Source: Latrodectus hesperus
Taxonomy: Eukaryota; Arthropoda; Arachnida; Araneae; Theridiidae
Length of the DNA: 64,000 nucleotides
Direction: 5' to 3'
Assembly: GCA_037975125.1 (NCBI GenBank)
Contig: CM075857.1
Coordinates: forward strand, 70,954,474-71,018,473
The position numbers were made by a program, and so were the translations under genes. Positions 9,490 through 21,300 of this stretch are shown in pieces. Below the pieces are notes generated by a model. That model was not told the DNA's origin. It did no database searches and worked only from the letters and a program-made list of their open reading frames with translations. The stretch's first letter is position 1. Each line of letters starts with the position of its first letter.

Positions 9490-12333
9490 GTAAAAATATT
9501 ACTTTAAAAAAGCTTGTTTTTTGTGTGTATAATATATGTATGTACATAATATTTTAATAGGTTATTATCAAAGAGATTACTTGGGTAATTCTAAGAAAAT
9601 TAATAAATAATTAAAAATTTTGAATTTACAATATAATATTTTTTTAAATTGAAATTAATTCCCGACTCAAAATTATTTGAAGCATTTATCATGCGTATAT
9701 AAATGCAATTTATCATCTTAGAAAAACATGTTAGTAAACAATATAAATAAATTTAACTTATAAAAATGAAAAAAATATTTTATCACATAGTGCAATAAAT
9801 GAGTATTACTTTAGATAAGAATTAACAATTTGCTATGTTTTAAGGTATACTGTAATTTATAAATGTGCATTGAAGCCAAAAATATTTTCAACTCAAATTT
9901 ATATTTTAAATTAAATAATTTGTGTGTTTAAATGTATCTGTATTTAAATTTTCCAAAAACTTAATCAATTAAAATAATTAAATTTAGTAGCTAAAAACGA
10001 AATATTTTGGTGGATTAAACTTATACTTATTTAAATGTGAATTCTATCCATAGATTTTCTGATGTTTCTGTTTTTGTAAAGGATTATAAATGTCATTGAT
10101 TTAAAAAAGAATAAAATATTTTTCTTTAGGTTAAAGTCTTGTCAACTTTGGGCGGTAAGGATGAAAATGAGTGCACAAGAAGAATATCATCAAAACTGCT
10201 TATCAATGATCTTGCACAAAAATTGAATTGGAAGGGAAGTCCACAAAAAACTTCTATTCAAGAATTCCAGAAAATTTTACAACTGATTTCTGGTAATTAA
10301 ATAGAATTTATATTTTAAATAATCATTCATGTAATTATTATTTTTCTATTTTATGTATTACATTGAATTTTCCTCAAAATAATAGAAAATACTTTAACAA
10401 ATTATAACTTTCTATGTCACAAGTCTGGGCAGTTTTGATTGCCAATTGCAACAAAAACTCCTGTTAATGAAAAATTATTGAATGGAAATTGACCATTCTC
10501 ATTTACTATATATTTTACTGGTATTTCTTCCGGTCAAATTAATCCATTTATGTCCAAAATAATTGCTTCCTTAAAATATTAATGTACATCCGTTAGGGTA
10601 TAAATCTTAATTAACATATATAAAATAGTGATTTTAATTTTTTTCTAAAACAAAATGGTCTTTAATAATAACTTACTTTTGTTTCTATTTGAATTATTTA
10701 AATATATTTAAAAATTTGTGTTGCTTTTTATATCTAAAAATATTACTCTTGACAAAAAAATACTTGCAGAATATTTTCACCCGATTTCAATAATAGTTAA
10801 AGGGATTATAAAACTTATCTGTCTTTTTATGCTTGCAAAAGAATTGCAATTTTTTAAATAAATTACCTAATGTTGCAACTTTATTTGGCAATTTTATTGC
10901 AATATTCTCTTTGATTTATTTTAACTGGTTGATAGATTGTCACTTTTTGGTATATTTTGCAAGCAAGGGCTAATATCTACAGTAAAAAGTGTGTACTCCA
11001 TCACTAATTTCACAATTAAGATGAGAATCAAACCCCTTAACTGTTGAATTGATGACTGTGCTACTTTAACTATTGCAATGATTGGCTTGTGTGTCGGTTG
11101 TAAATTAAAATATAAATGTTTTTTAAATGGGAGAATATTTTTTCTAGGTTATTCTTCGAAAGTATGGCACTTTGAAATAATCATTTACTTGGTTTTTTAT
11201 GTATACTTTCCTACTAAAAATTTAGCAAAGAATTGAAAATTTCTTATTCTTTCTTGAAACATTATTAACTAAAAAACAAATAAAAATAACTAATAAAAAT
11301 AATGTGCTGAACAACAAATTTGTAAAAGATGACAAATTACATGCATTTATATATAATATACACAAATAAATATATTTTTTATTTCAATTTTTTAATAAAA
11401 ATGAACTGTAAAACTTCGATGACTTCATTATGAGCTTATTGCAGTAAGAACTGGAAATTCATTTTCTGAAGTTGTGTTTTAATATGCAAAATCAAATATT
11501 AGAAATGTTATCTTTTTTCTTCTGATTTATGAGTTTTCTATAAAGAGGTAATTTATTATATTTTATTTTTCTTAAAATACTTTACTTTGTTAAATGTTAA
11601 GACCTTCTTTAATATCAAAAATTCAGTTCTTTAAAACTGTCTAAGAAGATTGACATTTTTCCTAGAATTCATAGTTCTTGTAAAACTATTAAAAAGAATG
11701 GAATTGTAACAACAACTAGTCCGAAATTCATAAATTTTTTGCTATTGGTAAACGAACTATTTATACAATATTTAGAGCCTAGACTTTTTATAATAGAAGA
11801 AAATAGTGCCAAAATATAAGCGAATAATGAGGAGCTCAAATATTAAAATATTTCTTTCATTGCTAAGAGAAAATACAAAAAAAAATTATTGATCACTGAA
11901 ATTTAAAGTGAAAACTTATGCAACAATTCAATATAAAAGGATAACTTCCAGCATTTATTTAAACAAGAAATTCTTGATTTATTTCTTAGTGAAAATTGTA
12001 TTGTTTTTCAAAATTTTATCAATATATATAAATATAAAGCAAACAGAAAAAAAAGTAATTTACTACAAAATTATTTTTGTTAAAGATTTTTCTTTTCTGT
12101 AATTATTTTTTTAAATAATTCTGAATTAATTTTATTACAGGTTACAAAAAGTAATCTGAATTGATGTTACCTGTGTTAATTTAATTTTATTTTTATTTTC
12201 AGTAAGTGTTCGACAGCAAAGAGAATATTCTAGCATTTCGCAACACAAAATAGAAGAGTATGTTAGAAATTGGCTTCGAAATGCTCCAGATCGGGAAGGA
12301 GGAAGGAACAAAAGAAGGAAACTTTTAAATTAA
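9299..12333 (+). CDS. DUF4806-domain protein gene, three visible exons (5' end not found)
   Basis: A spliced gene: exons 9299-9489, 10130-10292 and 12203-12333, giving about 160 residues to the TAA at 12331-12333. The exons join in frame at GT-AG sites: ATG|gtaaaa to tttag|GTT, and TCTG|gtaatt to ttcag|TAAG. The product has an amphipathic N-terminal helix (LKSLYGVILELKKDVQ). The DUF4806 core follows, with VLSTLGGKDENECTRRISSK, LLINDLAQKLNWKG and EYVRNWLRNAPDREGG, and a basic tail ends KRRKLLN. DUF4806 is a domain of unknown function common in arthropods, often found near transposon-like genes. Exon 1 probably starts at an acceptor (ctag, 9295-9298), so upstream exons may be missing. A true start at Met 9301 is the alternative. 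The frame is uninterrupted over all three exons, which argues for a functional gene or a recent copy. Confidence 0.82.
10130..10292 (+). CDS. DUF4806 gene, middle exon (domain core)
   Basis: 163 bp, starting after ttctttag and ending one base into a Val codon before gtaatt. It encodes the hallmark GGKDENECTRRISSKLL and LNWKG. It is too short, and lacks a Met, to stand out as an ORF. Intron 2 is 1910 bp (10293-12202) and holds a diverged copy of a local repeat. Confidence 0.85.
11200..11520. repeat. Diverged local repeat, copy 1 (inside DUF4806 intron 2)
   Basis: Shares an ordered set of short blocks with 12590-12910: GAATTGAAAATTTCTTAT-like, then ATAAAAATAA, then GAGCTTATTGCAGTAAGAAC, then GAAAATTCATTT-like and TGAAGTTGT. 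No coding potential was seen. The family was not identified. Confidence 0.45.
12203..12333 (+). CDS. DUF4806 gene, last exon
   Basis: 131 bp after tattttcag. Two bases complete the split Val codon. It encodes the C-terminal helix with W-L-R-N-A-P and a basic tail, and stops at TAA 12331-12333. Confidence 0.85.
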
Positions 12334-12343
12334 AAAAACTGTA

Positions 12344-12380
12344 AATAAATAATGTAAATGGATTTATAATTGTAAATAAA
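12344..12380 (+). terminator. Polyadenylation signals of the DUF4806 gene
   Basis: Two AATAAA hexamers, at 12344-12349 and 12375-12380, lie 11 and 42 bases after the stop codon. Confidence 0.6.
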
Positions 12381-12589
12381 AAAATTTATACTGGATCTAT
12401 CTCGTTCTGAGCCATCATTAATAAAAATATCATTGATATAATATAAATTATCTAATATAAAAAGTTCAGTTTATGTGTGTTTAGTTAAGTGTGTTGCATG
12501 CTTTACAAAAATACAATAAAACAAATATCTTAAAATAATTAAGTTAGAATTTTATGTATATGTTCATGCGCTGAATTTAACAAAAGAAC

Positions 12590-12910
12590 TGAAAATTTAA
12601 CAACTGAACTGCTAACAATGAGGTGAAAATTTCTTATAGATATATTAAAATATTTATTGAATAAAAATAAATAATAACTGCTAATTCAAAAGTAATCTTA
12701 ACAAATTGGTAAAACATGATTATAATCAACATATAAATAAATTCTATTAGAAAAAATATTTTAGAAAAGAATCAAATCTAATATAAATATTTATGTAAAT
12801 AAAAATAAACTAATATTTACTAGCTCATTACAGTAAAAGCTGAAAATTCAAATTTTTGAAATTGTTTTAATTTATATATAATTAATTCTTAAGAAATAAA
12901 AACATATTTA
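12590..12910. repeat. Diverged local repeat, copy 2
   Basis: The clearest block is TAGCTCATTACAGTAAAAGC, followed by TGAAAATTCAAATTTTTGAA and a run ending TTCTTAAGAAATAAAA. It recurs almost unchanged at 12960-13060 and, more diverged, at 11400-11480. Confidence 0.6.
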
Positions 12911-12939
12911 ATGTTATACTATTAATATATATACATATA

Positions 12940-13060
12940 TAAAAATTTGTTTTAACAAAAATAAACTGTAATATTCATAAGCTCATTATAATAAAAGTTG
13001 AAAATTAAAATTTTTGAAATTGTTTTAATTTATATATAATTATTTCTTAAGAAATAAAAT
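12940..13060. repeat. Diverged local repeat, copy 3 (partial)
   Basis: Contains AAGCTCATTATAATAAAAGT and then the same ATTTTTGAAATTGTTTTAAT and TTCTTAAGAAATAAAA blocks as copy 2, about 130 bp away. Only the right half of the unit is present. Confidence 0.6.
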
Positions 13061-13227
13061 GGGACGATTATGGGAAGAGAGCGGCATCTCTAAATAACCA
13101 AAGCAGATTCAATTTAATGCATTTCCAATGTATTTCAATATTAACTTTACAATATATAAATTCTTAGCAATTAAAAAATGGGTAAATATTTCATTTTAAT
13201 CTGTAGAAATAAAATCAAAGTTATAAG

Positions 13228-13505
13228 TGGCTCCACGTCGGTTAAAGCGGCCACTGCCGGCCAAACTGCAAAGGCCCGACGGATAACCGTATACGGGCAT
13301 GTGCTGGCAATTATACGGACCACACACGGCCAATACGGCATTGCTGGCCACCCAGCGTTGGGCCAACAGCGGACCGTACTGCCGGCCCAGCAGCAATGAC
13401 GACGACCACTTTATTGACGGAGCCGACGAGGCCAAATAGCGGCGGGCCGCTGCTGGCCAAGACGGCTGACAGCAGCGGCCCGATGGATGCCCGGCATCTT
13501 TGTGT
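13228..13505. repeat. GC-rich island with reiterated GGCCA/TGGCC motifs
   Basis: About 280 bp of roughly 60% GC by eye in flanks above 75% AT. It carries repeated, partly palindromic words: GCCGGCC, TGCTGGCCA, TTGGGCCAA, GCCGGCCCAGCAGC. Near its right end, GGGCCGCTGCTG and CAGCAGCGGCCC form a perfect 12-bp inverted repeat around a 14-base loop. Both strands stay open for 70-80 codons, but the translations do not resemble a protein. I read it as an unidentified repeat or foldback element, not a gene. Confidence 0.55.
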
Positions 13506-14634
13506 TTGCTGGGAAATGATATATACTTTTATTTAAAGCTCAAAATTTAATAATTGATGTATACTTTTAGGCTAACATACTGGAGATAAAATAGCTGATA
13601 ATATCGCAGGGCTTATTACTTTTTTACTCAAATTTAAAAAAAAATAATTGTGGTTGTAGCAAACAAATTGATTATTTTTATACATTTTAATGAGCTCAAA
13701 AGTCAATTAACTGTTTGAGCTTCGAACAAAAATTAGCAAACTAAACGATAATTTTCTAATGAATTTTGCCAAAACAATTTTTGTATAATGTAATTACTAT
13801 CATATATTATATTTTAAACCTGTATTAACATTGCCAAAAATGTCTATAATAGTTTTAGATATAATAAGCTATGCATATTGAATGATATAAGTATGGGTGT
13901 AAAATTTATTTTTATAAATACGTTGCAGTGAAAGAATCTTTTAAAAAGAAGCATATCCACAAACTTGGAAAATTATTATTTGTTAATTATTTCAAGATAC
14001 ATCTTGAAAGTTTTAACTCTGATCGAATAAATATGTACCGATATAATTTGTTAAAATAAATTTAAGAGCTTATTTAAGCAGAAAGAAAAATAAACGTCCT
14101 TTGTGACTCAATGTGTCCAATCATTTTTTTTCTTTGATTAACATCCGATCCATGAAAGTGATAATATAAATATATTAAAAATCTTGGAATGAAACTGAGC
14201 AAAATGAAGTAAAGACGGAGTTTAATTTTTGAAGAATTAACTCTATATAAATAATCATTTGTAAGGAAAAAGAAATATTAATTACATTCAAAAAGTTAAT
14301 ACGCCTTTTTCTAAACATTTCTTTAGTCAAATTTAAATCAAATTTAAAATGTAAAAATTTTTATTTTCATTAAATCCATAAGCACCGACAATATATACCA
14401 CTTAGAATTTAAATCTAAAAAATAATTTTTTACATTTATAAAGTCATGAATAAAAATTTTAATTTTTTATAAAATATTTTTATCTATTGTATTTATTTCA
14501 AAGTTATTTAAAATATGAATAGTAGTATTATTTTCCAAATATGAAAATAGTTTATTATCCTTTTAACTTTATACAACGTCAATACTATACTGGTAAAGGC
14601 AAGTATTGTTTTAGTACGCATACGATAAACTAAA
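13506..14634. other. AT-rich stretch, nothing recognised
   Basis: No coding frame, repeat array or RNA gene could be supported here. Confidence 0.6.
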
Positions 14635-14905
14635 TTAAATTCCGTAACACAACTGTCCCATTGGGAAAAGCCTAAAACGTTTATATCTGTGTTCTTGACC
14701 AAATGCCCAAGGGTGGTTATCATATGTCTCTGTTAGGTGATCATTCTAACGCAAACCTCTATTTAGTTCCCAAGTTGGTTCTCAGTTTTATTGACAAACT
14801 GAATTGAAGAAAGGCTGGGTCGACCATGATAGCCTGAGGATCGAACCTCTGTGATTTGGAAGAACAAAGCGCTTCGAAAGCATTAGTCCGATGACTTAGT
14901 TAATT
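14635..14905 (-). mobile_element. tRNA-derived SINE
   Basis: Read on the - strand, a degenerate A-box region (TAACTAAGTCATCGG) near 14902-14888 is followed by a good B box, GGTTCGATCCT (14847-14837). The B box is flanked by a GAGG/CCTC T-stem. The non-tRNA body continues with GGTCGACCCAGCCTTTC and a GTCAATAAAACTGAGAACC stretch, and ends in GGCTTTTCCCAATGGGACAG. That body resembles SINE and LINE tails of invertebrates with a CAGCCTTTC ... TCGATAAAATAAGTACC core (recalled, not searched). It is old and lacks a clear tail or target duplication. Confidence 0.6.
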
Positions 14906-17900
14906 AAGAATCTATGTTTTGTCATGTAACTGTAACTGTTTTTCTAAATTTCAATACTCTGAATTAATATTTTTGTCATACAGAAGAAAACAGCCATCAA
15001 AAAGTATCACGATATCTTAACTGTCTTACACTAATAAGTTAAAACGATAAAATAAATTCATAATTTCCGGTCATTAGCTATGAATTAGAAAATATATTTT
15101 GTAAAAATAATACTTATATCGTTAAAAACAATACTTACAATACAAATACTTTACAAATATTTTCCTATAAATTGAAATATGAAAAAACCAAGGTAAATTA
15201 TTCCTTGGAGTCATCGGATGCATTAAAGGATAAATTGAATTATTTAGATTATAAAGTAACTCGGATTTTATTAATTTTGGCTTTTGTATTATATTAAAAG
15301 TGAAAATAAGATAACATCTTTATAATACATCAATTCTTTGATTCCCAAATTGCAAATTCCATAAGTATATTTTAAGAATACATTATTTTAGGGTCAGATA
15401 GTTCAAATGTTTCAAATATTTTAATACTAATAATTATAAATATAGCTATGGTGTGATCAAGCAGTATTTATCAATTACCATTTTCCAAGTACTCAATTTT
15501 TAAATTATCGTTTTGGAATCAATCTTTATAAATTATGTTTGCATAACTTTACAAAATATGAATAAATAATATGCAAATGTGATATTATTTGTAAATGTAA
15601 CACTCATTTAATAATTTAAAAATTAACCTAAAAATTAATTCATTTCATATTATACTTTTTTTGGAATATTAATTGTAAATATTTAAAATGCTTAAGCACC
15701 CTCTTTAAGTACGGCTAGTTCAAATTAAATGTTAATAAAATTCAATTGTTTTAAGATAAAATCTTCATTTTGCAATAGAAATAAATATTAAACTTTAAAA
15801 TATTCAATTATTTTCAATGGATCCATTTTTGACTAATAGTCTTGTAAATAAGTGTGTTTTTTAAGAAATTGTTTCTAAAATATTTCATAAAATAAAGCGT
15901 TTTTATGAAAAAGTAAATGAAATAGATATGCTTTTGATATCTTAAAATATTTTTATGTTTAACAAAAGTTTTGCCTACAGGAAGAGATTTTCATTTTACA
16001 AAATTAAAAGCATTAGCTTTATTGCCAAATAAAGCAAACTTAAAGTATCACAAATGTACAAGAGGAAAAGATATTAAAAAATAATATTGCAAATTAGCAT
16101 TGAAAACATAAAAAATAAAATTTTTATTTTTGTCATATAACTATAAATAATAATACATCAAAAATTACAATTTTTATTTTTTATTTTTACAATGTTAACT
16201 TCTCTTTTTATTCGAGTGGAGAAATTATGGCAATATTATCAAACAACTAAACCAAATAGGGATAACAACATTTCTTAATCATGCTGAAAAAATGTGATAA
16301 TCTCACATTCGAGTCAATAAAAATATATAGTATCTAATAAAAACCTGTAAAGATGTGTTTTTTCTAAAATATCATATTTCACGTTTTTGTAAGTAATTCG
16401 GTTAGTATAATCAACAATATTTTTTCTTGAATACTAAATTACAATCAAATGAAATTAAATTATTATTGAAACATGATTATGTTTTTTTATGTGGGTAAAA
16501 GAAACTACTGAAAATATACCTTAGCAATTAATATGGTAAAGGAAAAAATTATGAAATTCAATGATAACAAAGTAGAATTTATATATTTATTGTATTTATA
16601 AGTTATTATTTTCTGTTGTTGAAGATTAAACGAATGAATACCAGATGATTTTGATATTATAAAAATATTGAAATTTGACTTTTAATTTTTCATAGAGCTT
16701 ACAAGATCATTATTCGAATTATGATTCTTAGAAATATAACAATAATTATTCATTAATATGAAATTTCACATTATCATGAAAATAAGTATGCAACATACAA
16801 ATAAATTACATATATTTTGAGATTAAATTAATGGGGTAGTTGTGAGTGATCTTTTTCTCTTAAAATTTCTAATATATATGCATACATGATTCAAGAATTT
16901 AAAATTACGAAACTAAAAATATTAAAAAATTCGTTTTGCTTAAGACTATTTTTGTTAATTTATAAAAATTGTTTTTTTTTTAATAAAAAACAAACTTTCC
17001 CATTTTAGATTTTAATCTCAGCAGTATAAAATGTAAATTTCAATTTAGGTGAATAAAATTTCTTTCATCTATTAACACTTGAAATTGATTAAATTTTAAA
17101 TGGAACATTTAGAATTATTCTAGGAAACGAAATTGTGTATATGTGTGTGTGTGTCGTAACTTCATAGTTTTTATAAAAATGTACAAGTTAAGAGGGATTT
17201 ATAAGCAAGCTAGCAAAGTAAAATGCATTAAGAGTGGATATTACTCTAATCTTTATCACTCAAGACCTCATTCCATTCCAGCCTACAGGAACTTAGTGAG
17301 TAAACTAAAAAGGTTCACATTTACAAAGCATCCATATACTTCCAACTACATCCATATCCGCATTTATTTCTAACTATGGGTTCTCTGAAGAACTAGAATA
17401 TGTTTCATAAATGCACCTAGTATATTTTCGAAAAAATATGTATTTAAGATTTAAAAAAAATAAAATAATATTTAAGAATTCAATTACTCTTAAAAGTGTT
17501 TTACATTTATCTTATTAATTTTAAAAATAAATTAAAATTTGCATAAAATACAGTAGAAAACTGGCTGATAGTGAAAAAAATGAGAAAATAAAAATTTTGA
17601 GAAATCCATAAAATATTAGTCCTGACTTAAACTCCTAAAGTAAAAGTTAATTCCTTATAAATGACTCTTTTACACAAACATAAATTTACAGACTAATTTT
17701 TATTTATTAGATATTTATGTTTATTCTGTAAGAAGCAATTCAGATTAAAAAATAATTATTAAAAAATATTAGAGAAAAGTAACAGCAAGTAATATTAACT
17801 TGAATTTGTAAATTAACAGATTCCATTCCAGTAAATACAATCTGATTTCTTTAACAACGAGAATTAGATAGAAGTATTTATCTACTATAGAAATGTATAA

Positions 17901-20900
17901 AAAAAGGCATGTGATTAGAGTTTTTGTCTAAAATAAAGCATTGTGAAATGTTCGATTATGAAATTGTACAAATATTTAATAAATCCTTTATTTTAATTTA
18001 AAGTAGATAAAGAACGTTTGGAATTAAAATTAAAATAATGAATTAAAATTTTGAATGTGTGAGTAAAATTGAATAGGAAAAGTAATTTTTCTAAAATTAA
18101 AAATTATAAGTTATAATAGAGAGAGAGAGCTAAGAAATACTTGAAAAAAAGAAGAATACATATTATACGAATCAATGGTAAAATTTTGAAGTACGTAAAT
18201 ATTTTTATGGTCAGAAACTAAAGTAAATGATTCTGAATGTAATTAATTTGAAATGCAATAGATATACTAATAATGATTTAATTACACTGAAATTACGATT
18301 TGATGTTCAACAAACAGAAATAATTTCAAATTAAGCATCAAAAAAATTAAGACAATTATAAAAATAATATTATAAAAAATATATAATGAGATGAAATATT
18401 TTTATTTTTCAATCACTTAAAAGATCTTTTTACAGTTTTAATTTATCAAAATAATTTTGCTTTATTATCAAATTTTCTTAAACATTATAAGAAACGCTAG
18501 ATTCTTTTCCAAACTGAAAGTTTGTAACTTCTAAGAACGTCTTTGATTTATATGTTTTTGACAATTTTTTATCAAATAGATTTGTTTTAAATAATCATGT
18601 TTAATTCTTTAAAATTATATTATCAATCTATGCAATTGTAATGTCAATGTAAACAATAGATAAATTTACAATGGATGGAATGATTTTCCACTTGACTATT
18701 GATCTGAACTTTTCATTTTCACTTCTTAAAATTTCCAAAAAGTATACAATTATTTGAGAAATACGTAAAATTCATCCAACAAACTGCATTTTTATTTGAA
18801 AAAATTAAGTTCAATTAAAGGAATCAGGTATTTAAATGAAGAAACTGGGAGAACCATATAAAAGTCAGTTAATTTTGGTTGAAAAGTTTTATTTTATTAC
18901 TTTGTTTATTATTTTATTATTAATTACTTTTTTAAAAAATTATTTACTTTTAAGGAAATTTCTATAGAAAAATTGTACTTATCCTTTTTAAGATTCCAAA
19001 TACATATTTTGATGATAATATAATGTAAAACAAATATCCTTAATCCAACAGTTATAAACCATTTTAGTGTTCAAATGATACTAATAAACATTTTTGTAGT
19101 AGTTCATTTGTGTATACCATATGCACAATTTTCCGTTTGCAGTGCATTTTCAAAAACATTCTATTCGCAAATATCAATATACTTTGAAATTAATATGATG
19201 CAAATAATTTGGATGAGCTGACGTTTTTACAATTTTACTTAAAAATAACATAATCTAACATATCAATGTTTAGTAATTTAGTAATTCACCTGATTGTTAC
19301 AGAACTAAAAGCTACAATTTTTATTCATTAGATTTAAAAAGAAGTTTTGTGTTCAAAACATCCAATTTAAGTTAAAAGTACTTTTAATTACAACAGCCCA
19401 TTTTCTATTTAGAATATTTTTCAAAATTTAATAAGTTAGTAAAATTTGAAAAGATATAAATTTACTTTATTCAGGTAAAAATTTCAATTTTTCCAAAATT
19501 TCACATGTAATATATATGCTTATACATTTTTTAAGCTAATTATTTCAATTCATTTCCTATAAATTTGCTAAAGAGTATTTTACTGTATTTGCAGAAGTTT
19601 GTTGATTACGTATCATGTGTTTCATTTGATTCTTATAGATTAAAGAGGAAAATAATTAGCCCGTATTATTCGGAACTTCTTTCTCTATTCATTACATTCA
19701 TTTTATCTTGAGACTTACTGGCGTCCCTTTCACTGAAATACCGGACTTCGGGTACGATAAATTATTATTTTTTCTTTCTTCTGCTGCTTTGGAAGAAAAA
19801 GCTTAGTTCATGTTTTGCATATAATCCATCTAAGCACAATAGATAGACTTTTTCATACAAAATGACGATGAACAAAATGAGGTCAAATATATTTTTAGCG
19901 AAAATATTTCTGATGATTACATCGAATACATTATGAAGAATAAAAGTATTTTATTTCAAATTTGATTTAAAAATATTTTGATGAAATCAGTCCCAATGAT
20001 GTTTACTGTGAAGTTTTCAGACAGTTATAAATAAAAGTAATAATAAATAAATTTCAGACAGTAATAAAAAATTTCAGACAGAAATCAAAATGTTACTCAA
20101 AACAACTTTCAAATTTCTTCAATTTTTTCATCTTTAGTTGATTTATATATTATAAAAATTTTACAAAAATGAGTTTATATTATGTTTTAAATAATTTAAA
20201 CTTGTTATTAGAAAGAGAGAGAGTTTTACAGATTATACATAGAAAAGTACAGTTGCGTGCAATAAAGTGATAAAGCGAATCTCTATTCGAGTGAATAAGC
20301 TATAAAGCGAATATTTAAATTATTATTACTCAAACTGTTTTTATGATACATTGATTTTATAATGTGAAGTTACTGAGAGAAATTAAAAGATAATGAGCAA
20401 CTGAAAAGTATAGGCTTACAAGGCATAAAAATTTTTTAAATTACATTCTTTACTATCAATAATTGCCACATATTTTTTCAAAAATAGTATTTCAAATATT
20501 TTATACCATAATATATTGTTCAATATATAATATTCTAATAAAATTATAATATAGACTTCTTTTATTTATAAATTAATTAAATTTATATAATTTTAAAATA
20601 ACAAATATTTATTTTAAGTTTTAAAATATTAATGTAAATATGTAGGCAATGTGAGATAAATAAAATTCTGCTTAGTTTACATATCGTAACTTTTATTCTT
20701 CTTCGACAAAAAATTTAAAGAGTGATCAGAAATAATTATCTTAATTATTAACAGTCATACCCCTAACTTAAATCTTAAAAATATCTGGAAATGTAATACT
20801 AAAATTTGTTTTCTGCGTGTAATTTTTTTTCTGTCATTGCATGTTCAGCCAACATATTACGAAATACTATTCTTGAGAGTATTTACCTTGATGAAAAAAT

Positions 20901-21049
20901 TTTTAAAAAGCAACAAAAATCACGTTACCATCGCAAGAATATTTTCGAAAGAGTGATTAATTAAGGAATTCAATCACACGAGAACTTTAATCTTCCGAAT
21001 TAAACCTGATATGACAAAATGGCTCTAAGAATATAGCTTGAATGTATTT

Positions 21050-21300
21050 TCTCAGCAGGAAGATCATCTTTTGCAGCGAATGATTGCCCTGGGTTGACCG
21101 GGTTATACAGAAATTTGCATTAACGGACAGTCTTATTCTCCATACTTCAATCTTTATGAATTGGTTCTATGGGAAGGCTATTTATTTAAAACCAACAAAA
21201 ATTAATTATTATTTGAAGTACTCAATATAAAGCAAAATTATCAATCTACGGTAAAATAAAAGCTGTTTCTTTGGGGAGACTGTTTACTATTTACTTGAAG
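21050..21300 (+). pseudogene. Possible DDE/D transposase C-terminal relic
   Basis: A broken frame reads FSQQEDHLLQRM, then a stop, then SYSPYFNLYELVLWEGYLF. This resembles the QQD...SPDLNPxDFFLWGYL block near the C-terminus of Tc1/mariner-type transposases, with the catalytic Asp residues replaced. A few weak matches follow. No terminal repeats were seen. Confidence 0.35.

Noticed and set aside
13178..13435. 73- and 79-codon open frames across the GC-rich island
   Set aside because: Open on both strands because stop codons are rare in GC-rich DNA. No domain, and the flanks are non-coding.
17143..17373. 76-codon open frame after a GTGTGTGTGT tract
   Set aside because: No recognisable domain, no splice signals of note, and basic/Tyr-rich composition expected from AT-rich DNA.
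20200..20330. Possible TIR-like sequence ACAGTTGCGTGCAATAAAGT
   Set aside because: It recalls a Tc1/mariner end, but no inverted partner or transposase was found nearby.
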